Made by a program: the position numbers and the translations under genes. From Scylla paramamosain (lineage: Eukaryota > Arthropoda > Malacostraca > Decapoda > Portunidae): a stretch of DNA of 64,000 nucleotides. Of the stretch, positions 39,047 through 48,476 are shown piece after piece (position 1 is the stretch's first letter; the number at the start of each line of letters is the position of its first letter). The stretch is taken from positions 5,719,852 to 5,783,851 of the forward strand of contig NC_087197.1 of the NCBI RefSeq assembly GCF_035594125.1, written 5' to 3'. The notes below the pieces were generated by a model. That model saw nothing but the letters and a program-made list of their open reading frames with translations. It was not told the DNA's origin and did no database searches.

Positions 39047-39210
39047 GCAGTAAACGGCGTTCTCCTTCGGCCAGGGGTTGTGGCAATTCCATGTGATGCC
39101 TTTCGGACTGTGCAACGCCATAGGGGTGCTTCAAGCACCTTATGGAGAAGGTGCTGGTGGGGCTGCAGTGGAAGGCCACCTCAGTCTACCTCGACGATGC
39201 TCTATTATTA
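39047..39210 (+). pseudogene. Gypsy reverse transcriptase fragment, left part of a split element
   Basis: Short frameshifted stretch with GLWQFHVMPFGLCNA and then KHLMEKVLVGLQWKATSVYL followed by DDA, the YLDD catalytic motif of a Gypsy RT. It stops a few codons after the catalytic Asp pair. The next residues of the same domain (VFTRTFEELERLEEVL) are found at 55540, on the same strand. The intervening 16.3 kb is an insertion. Confidence 0.8.
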
Positions 39211-39669
39211 TTAATAAAGCTTCCTAGGAGTACTCCTAGGACCACTCCTAGAAGTGCTTTTATTCTCAACTTCGCTCCTAGTTGTTCCTAAAAGTAACTT
39301 TTACTCTCAGAGTAAAAGTTACTCCTAGTGGTAGAAATGCCGCAAGAGTAGCGGCTTTCCTAAATGTAGCAGCATTATTTTTAGTCAAGCATAACAAGAT
39401 ATCGCTCTTTAAGTGGCAGTATATGTTTGTGAATTAATTTTGAATATTTCTAAGAATTCTAGACTATTATTAAGAGCAACAAGTAAGTCGATAACTTGGC
39501 GGTTGTAAACAAACCTGCTTGGTGCGTGATTTACATAACCCTACTGCTGCCATAGGGCCCACATATACGGCTGTATAAATTCCCCCTTCCCTGTCTCGTC
39601 CCCTACCTCATCCGAAGGGCTGGAATAATTGAGATCAACCCCGTCCGCTTCCCGTGCCCGGGGTTGGTA

Positions 39670-39870
39670 ACCTTTTCAAACTAATAATTCTGAGAAATAA
39701 GACAAGGAATGCATTTTTCGCTTACATTTTCGCTAATATAGATTATAGATTTCGCTAATATAGATATAGAATCGCACTCCATTTCACGATATTTGGCGCT
39801 TGGCCCCTTGCCGTACACGGCTACTCATATAATGTAAACTAATTCATAAAGTTGATGATCTACAAGTAAA
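39670..39870. repeat. Dispersed repeat shared with 62715-62830
   Basis: Both places contain CCTTTTCAAAC or CCTTTCAAACC, then TTCTGA(G/A)AAATGAGACAA-like sequence, AATGCAT, CGCTTACATTTT, ATATAATGTAAA and CATAAAGTTGATGATCT in the same order. The family is unknown. The rest of 39331-40826 holds microsatellites and no recognisable gene. Confidence 0.55.
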
Positions 39871-40088
39871 TAGCAAATGAAAAATCAGAGATATGTCGGT
39901 GACCTTGAAAATCACTCGCGGAGGTGAGGGGATCCCGGAGGCTGGCTAGGCATACCGGTATGAGTTGCCAGTTATGCCACGCTGCGTGATTTATGCATTT
40001 ATATACACCACTATATAATGTTCACCAGTCACGCTCTCTATCACGCTTTGCCACACACACTGCTGGCAAGAGATGCTCACTTTTACAG

Positions 40089-40091
<3 letters not shown>

Positions 40092-40134
<43 letters not shown>

Positions 40135-40175
40135 CTTTGAGTTGCTGCACACCATTGTCTAGTATGGTGTTCCCT

Positions 40176-40222
<47 letters not shown>

Positions 40223-40256
40223 GATCGAGATATGATCACGTTTACGTCTCTAGATA

Positions 40257-40321
<65 letters not shown>
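40092..40321. repeat. (TG)n and two (TC)n microsatellites
   Basis: (GT)n at about 40092-40132, (CT)n at 40181-40218 and (TC)n at 40261-40321, with short ordinary sequence between them. Confidence 0.95.
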
Positions 40322-40324
<3 letters not shown>

Positions 40325-40826
40325 AACTCATACTGGCAGTGGGAGACTGCATAGCTGTGGGGTATGTTTACATTTACATGGGAGCACCAACGCCTCCAGA
40401 AATATTACAAATATATCCATTTAAGCAAAGTTTGAAATGTTATATCGTTCCTTTTTTTTCACATTTATAAATGCATTACCTTCTATAAAAAAAAAAAAAA
40501 TCAAAAAGTGTATTGTTTGCAAAAATATATGTGGGAAAGGTGAAGGTGTCTTATCTCTCACCCCACGAAGTCAACACTTTTCTACTCTATCCTGCCCTGC
40601 ATTTTAAAAAATCCCCTGAGGATGGGGGAGGTTAATAATACCACAAACGGCCAAGGGAAGGGTAAGGAAACGATAAGGGGGAGAGGGAATTTAATAATAT
40701 GGCCAATAGCCTTTTCTCACCCTCCTTACTCCCACGATGATGGAGTGCAGCCCAATGAGAGGGAAGAACTGGGGCATTGATGATACATTGCTGCTCGTAA
40801 ATCTCGTAGACGAGAGAAAAGGATTA

Positions 40827-41428
40827 AAAGTAAGACGTCTCCGCCAGTTTTTCTCACCTCCCCAGCTGCTAACTCTGTACAAGGTCCTTATCTGTTCATG
40901 TACGGAGTATGCTTCACATGTCTGGGGGAGTTCCACTCATATTGCTCTTCTAGACAGGGTGGAATCAAAAGCTTTTCGTCTCATCAACTCCTCTCCTCTA
41001 ACTGACTGTCTTCAACCTCTCTCTCACCGCCGCAATGTTGCATATCTAGCTGTCTTCTACCGCTATTTTTCATGCCAACTGCTCTTCTGATCTTGCTAAC
41101 TGCATGCCTCCCCTCCTCCCGCGGCCTCGCTGCACAAGACTTTCTTCTTTCTCTCACCCCTATTCTGTCCACCTCTCTAACTCAAGAGTTAACCAGTAAT
41201 CTCAATCATTCATCCCTTTCTCTGGTAAACTCTGGAATTCCCTATCTGCTTCTGTATTTCCACCTTCCTATGACTTGAATTCCTTCAAGAGGGAGGTTTC
41301 AAGACACTTATTCATCAATTTTTGACCACTGCTTTGACATTTTTATGGGACTGGCATTTCAGTGGGCATATTTTTTATTGGATTTTTGTTGCCTTTGGCC
41401 AGTGTCCTTCCTACATAAAAAAAAAAAT
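40827..41428 (+). pseudogene. Jockey LINE 3' fragment
   Basis: Plus-strand C-terminal quarter of the Jockey ORF2: VRRLRQFFSPPQLLTLYKVL near 40830, then EYASHVWGSSTHIALLDRVE, a frame change near 41072, and [23 protein letters not shown] coding ending near 41322. The family 3' untranslated sequence and a poly(A) end (TACATAAAAAAAAAA, about 41414-41428) follow. The 5' end is truncated as usual for LINEs. Confidence 0.8.
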
Positions 41429-41855
41429 ATATAGGAAGAGTGATACTAATTTTGAGTCGTTTCATCTTGAGACAGTGACTGTTTATGTACGGGCAAAAAT
41501 TTGATCTTTCTTCAATATATAGTGATCTAAACAGTAAAGATATCAACGATGAAATTATATGCTACTCTTTCATCGGCCTTAACATGCCTTGTCTTACCTT
41601 TCTCATCAGAGATACAGTGCCATTCTGAGTTATTTTGACCCCATATATGCCAATCGCAAATTATTTATAATGCTGACAGGAATTTTTAAATATGTATGTT
41701 TTTTTTGGAGAAAGTAAGGTTAGTTTTGGTAAATTGAATTTGGCTACATTAGTAGGTTAGTTTAATTTGGTTTGATTAGTTTAAACTAGATTATTAGATT
41801 ATGTTATTTTGGTTATGTTACTAACCAAGAAATACCAGAAATAAATACATTTGTC
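41429..41855. other. Unassigned Harbinger-internal sequence
   Basis: AT-rich, no ORF of note. It precedes the Myb/SANT-like ORF and could contain its promoter. Confidence 0.3.
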
Positions 41856-42185
41856 ATGAAGAGAGAGACTTGTGGAAGAGTAAAAGTTTGCCAACTTGAC
41901 CTAACAGAGCTCTCAGATGAAAATGCTAGTGGTACTTTTATATTATACAAAGGTAAATATGGCTCTGGTGTAACATCCAAGAAGAAACAGGCTTGGGGTG
42001 AAATTGCTGTCTTTATAAATGGGGCTTTCGCAGCAAACAGAACCCCAAGCGACTGTCAAAGGAGGTGGTATGATGTGCAGAGTATGCCACAGCAGACCAC
42101 TGACAAAGCAAAGAAACACCAGAGAGGAACAGGTAACCCAATTCATGCATCCTATTCTGAAGGATTACTTTTTTCGGATTATTGA
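41856..42185 (+). CDS. Harbinger Myb/SANT-like DNA-binding protein (partial)
   Basis: A 109-codon ORF. It has a KYGSGVTSKKKQAWGEIAVF stretch, then NRTPSDCQRRWYDVQS, with tryptophans spaced as in the trihelix/Myb-SANT-like domain (W-x-x-I ... R-x-W-x-D) used by the accessory gene of PIF/Harbinger transposons. In known Harbinger systems this protein binds the element ends and brings the transposase to the nucleus. A following KKHQRGTGN segment is typical after the domain. The ORF ends at 42185, probably early. Its presence 2.6 kb inside the left end, with a Harbinger transposase at the right end, supports the 16 kb nested-element interpretation. Confidence 0.6.
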   Translation: MKRETCGRVKVCQLDLTELSDENASGTFILYKGKYGSGVTSKKKQAWGEIAVFINGAFAANRTPSDCQRRWYDVQSMPQQTTDKAKKHQRGTGNPIHASYSEGLLFSDY

Positions 42186-42345
42186 TTAGGAAATCATGAA
42201 ATGCCTTTTCTACATGCATTCTATCTTTTTTTTGTATTATGTAATCCAGATACTGCATACCATGGAATATTGAATATGGTTACAATCACAAGGTTATAAT
42301 CACATTGCCTCAACATGGAAATTTATTGATAAGCTTTGCTTTTCA

Positions 42346-42605
<260 letters not shown>

Positions 42606-42609
42606 GGAT

Positions 42610-42651
42610 GCTAGATCCGGATTTCGGGTACCTTGACCCTTCTTCAGTAGC
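42610..42651 (-). ncRNA. Hammerhead-ribozyme-like motif in a Penelope-like pLTR
   Basis: Read on the minus strand (42651 to 42610): stem I strand GCTA, core CTGAAGA (fits CUGANGA), stem II GGGT-loop-ACCC, core GAAA, a self-complementary stem III ATCCGGAT that includes the last A of GAAA and the following T, then C as the cleavage-site nucleotide, then TAGC closing stem I. Every core position agrees with a type I hammerhead except for one unpaired A (plus-strand T42640) between CTGAAGA and stem II. A palindromic loopless stem III would need dimer formation, as reported for hammerheads of Penelope-like elements. Activity is unproven. Confidence 0.6.
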
Positions 42652-42684
42652 TGGTGGTTGTTCTCTCTGCGGTGTTGATAGTGA

Positions 42685-42847
42685 GAATGAGGATGTCTTT
42701 CTTTCTTTGGTTTTAGAAAAGTGGGGTGAAGCGAAGTAAGAGTGGGGATAGAAGAAAGATATAGTGAGAAATATTGAAGTATAGTAAGAGTGAAGTGTGT
42801 GGGCAGTCCACGTTGCTATTGTTCTGATTGTGATTCAGAATGAGGAT

Positions 42848-42849
<2 letters not shown>
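42685..42849 (-). mobile_element. Oldest LINE insertion at the shared target (3' tail only)
   Basis: Between GAATGAGGATGT at 42685-42696 and again at 42838-42849 lies about 140 bp resembling, with clear divergence, the 3' end of the LINE at 42850-48428 (GGGGTGAAGCGAAGTAAGAG, GTGTGGGCAGTCCACGTTGC, CTATTGTTCT). It reads on the minus strand with a T-rich tail start (CTTTCTTTC). It is a severely 5'-truncated older copy of a related LINE at the same target. Confidence 0.65.
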
Positions 42850-42883
<34 letters not shown>

Positions 42884-43493
42884 GAAAGACGGGGAAGAGT
42901 AAGAGATTGGACAGATAGAAGAAAAGAAAGAAAGTGAAGGAAAGAATTAGAGTAAAAGTTTGTGGGCAGACCACTTTGCTATTCTTATTGTATATATATT
43001 GTATTTTATTTTTTTGTGAAGAGGCTGCACTCTTTTATTTTTGTGTGTGTATTAGGCATTTATATTTCTTTACTATTAATTTTAAGCAAAACCCAGCTAA
43101 ACCATCATCGTCCCTGTCAAAAAGATTGCTTTATATTTATTCTGTCTTACAGAGGAAGAGTTGAGTTGATACGGGGCCCTGTTCTACCTCTCACCGCTGC
43201 CAGATGACCGCTAACAGAGCTGGGCTACACCACCCCTTGCCGGGGGAGGGGGCCGGCCACGGGAAGCCTCCTTGCTTCTCACTACCGAGCTCAACGGCTC
43301 CCACGACCCGGCAACTCAGGGCGCAGTGCAAAGGAAGAACGACCCCATTATCCCCATACCGTAAGTGTTCTTATGTGTTTTTTTGTGTGTTGATTTTAAT
43401 GTTTTGTTTTTCTTTTCAGGTGTCCGTACTACTGATGTTGGTTTTGCTACAGGTAAGTGTGGTAATCGTATCTACAGGTAAGTGTGTTTCGAA

Positions 43494-46229
43494 TTAATAG
43501 TATTTTGGGTTTGGAGTGGCGTCATAGCGACTTAGGCTACTAGGGAAATTTCTGTTGTAATTCTGAATATTCTCTCTGTTTTCTTTGAGTTTAGTTAATG
43601 TGTGGTGTTGTAAGTCTTCTAGTCTATCCCATACCCTTTTAGCTCTTTCATGTAGTTTGATGTTTAGTGGTAGCGTTTTTGTGTATTGATGGATTTGCAT
43701 ACTATTCATAGTATATGGGTATCGTTGGTTGATGGCAAATCTTAATGCTTTATTTTGAATTTTTTGTAGTTTGCTGACTTGTGTTTGGCTAAGTGCATGA
43801 GTGGGTATTGGTGGGTACTCTAGTATTGGTAGTACTAGAGCCTTCACTAGGTGAATTTTTATCTTTTCTGGCATGTGTTGTAGTCTGTACAGTTTTTTAA
43901 GTGCTGCTAAGGCCTTATTATTTCTGTCTTGAATATGTTTGTTATACCCGTTGATTGTAATAAGTAGTCCTAGACATTTACCTTCAGATTTGAATTCTAT
44001 GTGATCTTCGTCTATAATAAGTGGGTTAGTGATTCTGGCACCAAGGTGTAGAGGAGTGAATTTTGTTAAGTTGGTTTTAATTCTCCATTTTTTCTCGAAA
44101 TCATTTACTTTCAGTATTTCTCTTTCTGTTTGCCTGTTTAATATGTTTTTAGATTTGCCTTTATATCCAGTGATTTGGGTTATGTCATCAGCGTAGCATA
44201 TATTTAAATTTCTATCTGATGCTTCCAGATCGTTTGTGAAGATGGTATAGAGTGTTGGCGACAGTACACTCCCTTGTGGAACTCCTGAAGCCAGCTCGAA
44301 GGAAGGTCCAATGTAGTTGTCTATTTTTAATGCTGCTGTTCTATCATCAAGGAAGTCACAAAGTAATTTTTCAATAGTGGTAGGAAGTTGCTGATGTAAA
44401 ATCTTAAACTTTAATCCTATGTGCCAAACTTTGTCGAATGCTTTGGTTACGTCTCTGAATATAATTTGACATTGTCCTCGGTCTCCTTTGTTCTGTGCTA
44501 TTTGTTCAGTTATGATTGCAAGTGCATGTGTTGTGCCTATGCCCTCTCTAAATCCAAACTGGTTATTGTTATATTTATTGTTTAATTCTAGGTGTCTCCT
44601 CAGTCTGCTATTGATGATACGTTCTAAAATTTTTCCAGGTACCTCCAGCAGCGATATAGGTCTGTAGTTTTCAGTTTTGTGTGGAGTTTTTCCTTGTTTA
44701 GGTATTAACCGGACTATGGCCTTTTTCCATGTGTCAGGAAAATAGCCTGCAGAGATGGTGTTATTATAAATGTGTGTAAGTCTTGTGATGGCTTTATCAG
44801 GAAGTGCTTGGAGGATCGTTTTGTTTATCCCACTTTGTCCTGGACTGGATTTCTTAATATTTTTAATCACATTTCCTACTTCCTCAGGTGTTATTTGTGT
44901 GTCAAGAGCGCAGGTTCCTAGACGTGATGTGTCAGTGTTATCGTAGGGGGATATTCTGTCTAGGTTGTTTTGTAAAAATTGGTATATTTCTTCACTTTCT
45001 TCTTCTTCATCCTCTGCCTCCTCTTCAAATATTTGCGACCAGTGTTGTCTGTGTAACTCTTCCTTTTCTTCTGTTTTGTATATTTTAGTGTTGTTATAGT
45101 TCAGAAGATATTCAGGTTCGGGAATGTTATTTCCAGTGATCACTTTTATTTTCTTCCAGAAGATACCTGGGTTTTTGTATGTGGCGGATACTTCTTCTAA
45201 TAAATTATGCCAATTTTTGTTACTTTCTTCTATCATCCTCGCTTCTAGGGTATTTTGCAATGTTCTGTACAGTCTGTAATGATTTATGTCCCAGCCGTAT
45301 TGTTGTGAGTGTTGTCTGAGTGCATTGAACCTAATTATTGTGAGTTTAGTTTCTTCGGTTAATTTAGGGGCAGGTAATTGTCGGTGATTAGTGAATGGGA
45401 TATGATTTTTAATGGCATTATCAATTGTGTTATGCCAGTTTTCTATTGCATTGTCTATGTTTTCTATTTCAGTAAGATTCAGATTAGCATCTGCTATATT
45501 ATCATTAATATGTTTTTTAAAGTTTTCCCAATCCGCCTGTTTTAGATTCGTTTTTTTTGGAGCTGGTATTAAAATGGGTGATGATGAAATGGTGAGTAAA
45601 ATAGGAATATGATCACTGGAAGTGAGAGGGCCAGGTGTAATATGTATGTTGTGATGTGTCCTGTAGTTGGTGAGTATTATGTCTGGTGTTGTGCCCCTTC
45701 CTTGTGTATAAAATGTTGGAAAGTAAGGTCCCCTGTGTTGTAATGTTCTATTGTGTATCAGTGTGTGTATCTGGCGGCCTTTCGTGTTTGTATAATTGTA
45801 ACCTAGACAAGGGTGATTGGCGTTTAAGTCTGCTATCATATATACTGGAGTTTGTCTACGAAATAGTCTAATTATGTCAGGGATCGGTATGAAGTTTCGT
45901 GCTGGAGGTTGATATAGTGTTGCCAGAATTATTTTACCCGTTGTTGTTTCAATTTCTATTGCAATTAAGTCAGAAATAAAGTCATCTAGTATTTTGTATT
46001 TTATATTTCGTTTCACTGCAATTGCAGTACCATCTGCAGGATTATTTAGTGTGTTTTTCTTTATTATGTTGTAGGAAGGAATTCTCATAATATAGGTGTC
46101 TGGTATACAATGACTGTTAATTAGAATTACGTCAGGGTCGAAGTGTCTGTAAATATTTGATAGTGTGGTTTTCCTGGTTTTCCAGTGTTGGACATTATGT
46201 TGTATTACTTTAAGTGTATTAAGAGCCAT
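43494..46229 (-). CDS. LINE ORF2: EEP endonuclease plus reverse transcriptase, intact
   Basis: 911 codons. Residues 1-220 form an EEP-type endonuclease: Asn in IQHNVQHW (12), IADLNANH at 132-139, and SSDHIPILL with SDH at 205-207; these are the metal and catalytic positions that nick target DNA. An acidic linker follows at about 395-440. Reverse transcriptase from about 440: SSPGQSGINK at 461-470, NYRPISLLEVPGKILERI at 521-538, QFGFREGIGT at 557-566, DVTKAFDKVWH at 593-603, [13 protein letters not shown] at 648-660, and catalytic YADD at 679-682. The thumb and C-terminal region run to 911. No zinc knuckle or RNase H is obvious at the C-terminus. It works by target-primed reverse transcription. 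ORF1 ends 74 bp upstream. Confidence 0.92.
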   Translation of the reverse strand: MALNTLKVIQHNVQHWKTRKTTLSNIYRHFDPDVILINSHCIPDTYIMRIPSYNIIKKNTLNNPADGTAIAVKRNIKYKILDDFISDLIAIEIETTTGKIILATLYQPPARNFIPIPDIIRLFRRQTPVYMIADLNANHPCLGYNYTNTKGRQIHTLIHNRTLQHRGPYFPTFYTQGRGTTPDIILTNYRTHHNIHITPGPLTSSDHIPILLTISSSPILIPAPKKTNLKQADWENFKKHINDNIADANLNLTEIENIDNAIENWHNTIDNAIKNHIPFTNHRQLPAPKLTEETKLTIIRFNALRQHSQQYGWDINHYRLYRTLQNTLEARMIEESNKNWHNLLEEVSATYKNPGIFWKKIKVITGNNIPEPEYLLNYNNTKIYKTEEKEELHRQHWSQIFEEEAEDEEEESEEIYQFLQNNLDRISPYDNTDTSRLGTCALDTQITPEEVGNVIKNIKKSSPGQSGINKTILQALPDKAITRLTHIYNNTISAGYFPDTWKKAIVRLIPKQGKTPHKTENYRPISLLEVPGKILERIINSRLRRHLELNNKYNNNQFGFREGIGTTHALAIITEQIAQNKGDRGQCQIIFRDVTKAFDKVWHIGLKFKILHQQLPTTIEKLLCDFLDDRTAALKIDNYIGPSFELASGVPQGSVLSPTLYTIFTNDLEASDRNLNICYADDITQITGYKGKSKNILNRQTEREILKVNDFEKKWRIKTNLTKFTPLHLGARITNPLIIDEDHIEFKSEGKCLGLLITINGYNKHIQDRNNKALAALKKLYRLQHMPEKIKIHLVKALVLPILEYPPIPTHALSQTQVSKLQKIQNKALRFAINQRYPYTMNSMQIHQYTKTLPLNIKLHERAKRVWDRLEDLQHHTLTKLKENRENIQNYNRNFPSSLSRYDATPNPKYY

Positions 46230-46303
46230 TATTGTGTATAGTTTATTGTTTGGTTAAATTTATTGCTTCTTTGTATGAAATTTATATTTATATATTGGTT
46301 TTA

Positions 46304-47692
46304 CTAAGAGAATTTTCTATGTCTTCTTAGATCTTTGGGTAGAGGTGATTTATCATTAATCTGGCCTGATCTTATTTTGCGGAAAACACTATCTTCTACA
46401 ATGCACCAGCAAGATTCTTCCATCTTTATTTCATTAAATTCAATAAGATGGAGAATTTCTGAATCTTCAAAGGATTGGTCAGAGTATGTAAACTTGAATT
46501 TATTTTCTCTGATGTTCTTAACCAGGTCTGTGGGTGACAGGTGTGGTGGCCATCTTGTGCTTTCTGAGGTGTAAATATGTAATTTTATGTCACCGCTGTG
46601 GAGTCTGTTCTTGCTTTTTGGTTTCTCTATGGTTCCTGTCTCTTGGTAGGTATCTTGCTTCTTATTATTTCCGTCTTGTGTGCGTTTGATTGTGATCTCT
46701 GTGTCTGTTACCGTTTTTTCTTCTTCCTCTGTGAGCTTTTTGATGAGGAGATCTGACTTAGGGGTTCTTGGGATCTTGATAGTTGGCAAGTTGTTGGCTG
46801 TGAAGGTTGCGTTGAGCTCAGCTTCAAAGCATCCAGGCTCAGAGATGTTCATAATGTGGGCATGAAGCATACAAGAGTATATTTTGAGGTGAAGGTCCTT
46901 GTCTATGTTAGTATGAGCAGAGAAACTTTGTGTTGATGCTGTGTTCTTAGCGGCCCCTGCGTAGGTGTTGGTGTTCTTATTCATTTCCCTTTTTTCTTTT
47001 ATTGCTGTTTTTCTCATAGGGCATGTCATGGATAGTGTTCTGTGGTCACCCTTGCAGTTTATGCATTTCTTTTTAGTGTTCTTGCAGTCTTTCCATGAAT
47101 GGTCTTGATCTGCACATTCAGAGCATACTTTATAATCTTTATCTAGAGGACACGCGTTGGTATGGTGATCCTCGATGGCGTAGCATCTAAAGCAAGTTTG
47201 GAGTTGGTAGAATTTTTCTTGCTGTATTCTGTGTTTAGGGATGCTCATCTGAAACATTTTCAGGCCGGTGTCTAGAGCTTTTAGTGCTGTTGCAGCTTGA
47301 CTAAAAGTTATTTTTAAAGTTTTGGAGTTGGGGAATTTGTAAATGCTGCTAAGATTATTCTTAACCCATTCGTTGTGTTCTTGGAGCTCATCTTGTATTT
47401 CTTGTTCCTCGTTGTTGAATATGTGGGGGTCAACATTGAAAACTATTACAGACCTTTTTGCTCTCAGTTCTGGTGGAATTAGAGGGTAGAAATAATTTTC
47501 ATTAAGTTCACTTGTTGTTTTTTGTTGGAATACTTTGTCAAGGTCTTCATCATTTGAGGTGATGATTACGTATCCGTCAGAGACAGGGATCAGTTTGGTG
47601 ACATATATATCATTATTTGACAGGATGGCAAGCAAACCAGATTTCTTCCTAGGGTCTTTAGAGTCACTGGATTTTATCTTTATTCGTGTCAT
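46304..47692 (-). CDS. LINE ORF1: RRM-like domain and three zinc knuckles, intact
   Basis: 462 codons beginning MTRIKIKSSDSKDPRKK. Residues 75-155 look like an RRM-type RNA-binding fold (RSVIVFNVDP, then SKTLKITFSQAATALKAL). Three zinc knuckles follow: C167-C170-H177-C181, C190-C193-H198-C203, and C210-C213-H217-C224. The C-terminal 240 residues are lysine- and threonine-rich without a recognised domain. ORF1 proteins of this type package element RNA with ORF2. It is uninterrupted and lies directly upstream of ORF2 in the same orientation, in a different frame with a spacer of 74 bp, so ORF2 is probably translated by reinitiation. Confidence 0.88.
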   Translation of the reverse strand: MTRIKIKSSDSKDPRKKSGLLAILSNNDIYVTKLIPVSDGYVIITSNDEDLDKVFQQKTTSELNENYFYPLIPPELRAKRSVIVFNVDPHIFNNEEQEIQDELQEHNEWVKNNLSSIYKFPNSKTLKITFSQAATALKALDTGLKMFQMSIPKHRIQQEKFYQLQTCFRCYAIEDHHTNACPLDKDYKVCSECADQDHSWKDCKNTKKKCINCKGDHRTLSMTCPMRKTAIKEKREMNKNTNTYAGAAKNTASTQSFSAHTNIDKDLHLKIYSCMLHAHIMNISEPGCFEAELNATFTANNLPTIKIPRTPKSDLLIKKLTEEEEKTVTDTEITIKRTQDGNNKKQDTYQETGTIEKPKSKNRLHSGDIKLHIYTSESTRWPPHLSPTDLVKNIRENKFKFTYSDQSFEDSEILHLIEFNEIKMEESCWCIVEDSVFRKIRSGQINDKSPLPKDLRRHRKFS

Positions 47693-48428
47693 TTTTCATG
47701 ACATAAGTGTGTAAATGTGTATAGTGTCAGTTTCTGTGTTGGGTCCAAGTCGTTCACGGACGTAAGGCCGGCCCGAGCACAGGTCGGTTGCTATTCGACC
47801 TCCTATGCCCGGGAAAAAACCCGCCAAGTGAACGACCTGGCTCCCTATAGTAACCTAGCAACAAGACTGCTCCGAGGAGCAGAACCACAACTACCTAGGG
47901 AAGAAAACTGCCTACAATTCCTCCTCCAACGTCCCCCACCTTCTAAGAGGCGTCGAAGGGAAGGAAGGAATTGCCTCAAGAGAGACTTTCCTAACACCCT
48001 ACAGCCCGAGATTGCCTGCTTCCTATAAGCACCCCTCTAGAGGGGCCCCCCTGAAGCAAGCCCAGGGGGTTCACCTTCGTACCACAGTGCAATCCACCTA
48101 GTGGGCAAAGAAACCGCAGAAGAAAGGAAAGGGAAAGTGCAAGAAAGCCCTGCGAATACTAAGTGAATGGTAAGCACTACCTAAGGGCCGCAGCTCGTTG
48201 GGCGGCTCCCTCGAACGCCGTGGGGCCCCCTGGTAGTGTTACCAAACCCTGAGTAACAGGATATGTCTATAAGGGGTAATAACCCCAGGTTTTTAGCCAA
48301 AGGCAAGTGCTAGCAAAGTCTGTATGAGCTCAGAGACTAAGTCCAGCTGTTGGGCAGAGTGCAGCAGCGCAAGGAGTGTGACCTCTCGTCCTCGACTGAC
48401 TCGGTGACTGTCTGGTGTGTCTCTGACT

Positions 48429-48438
48429 GAATGAGGAT

Positions 48439-48440
<2 letters not shown>
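48429..48440. repeat. 12-bp target-site repeat GAATGAGGATGT, third copy
   Basis: Exact copy of the sequence at 42685-42696, 42838-42849 and 50455-50466. It separates the full-length LINE from the truncated copy. Confidence 0.9.

Positions 48441-48476
<36 letters not shown>

Larger units (their letters stand above)
42850..48428 (-). mobile_element. Full-length LINE with both ORFs open (Jockey/I-group)
   Basis: Minus-strand non-LTR retrotransposon of about 5.58 kb, flanked by the exact 12-bp repeats GAATGAGGATGT at 42838-42849 and 48429-48440. Order on the minus strand: 5' untranslated region (48428-47693, about 736 bp), ORF1 (47692-46304), a short gap, ORF2 (46229-43494), a 3' untranslated region of about 610 bp, and a poly(A) of about 31 nt (42850-42880). 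Both ORFs lack stops. The adjacent truncated copy differs at only a handful of sites over almost 2 kb, so mobilisation was recent. The exact clade (for example Nimb or another Jockey/I-group lineage) is not settled. Confidence 0.88.

Noticed and set aside
43204..43497. 97-codon plus-strand ORF repeated at 48801-49094
   Set aside because: It lies in the LINE 3' untranslated region on the opposite strand; the two copies agree only because the LINE copies are nearly identical.
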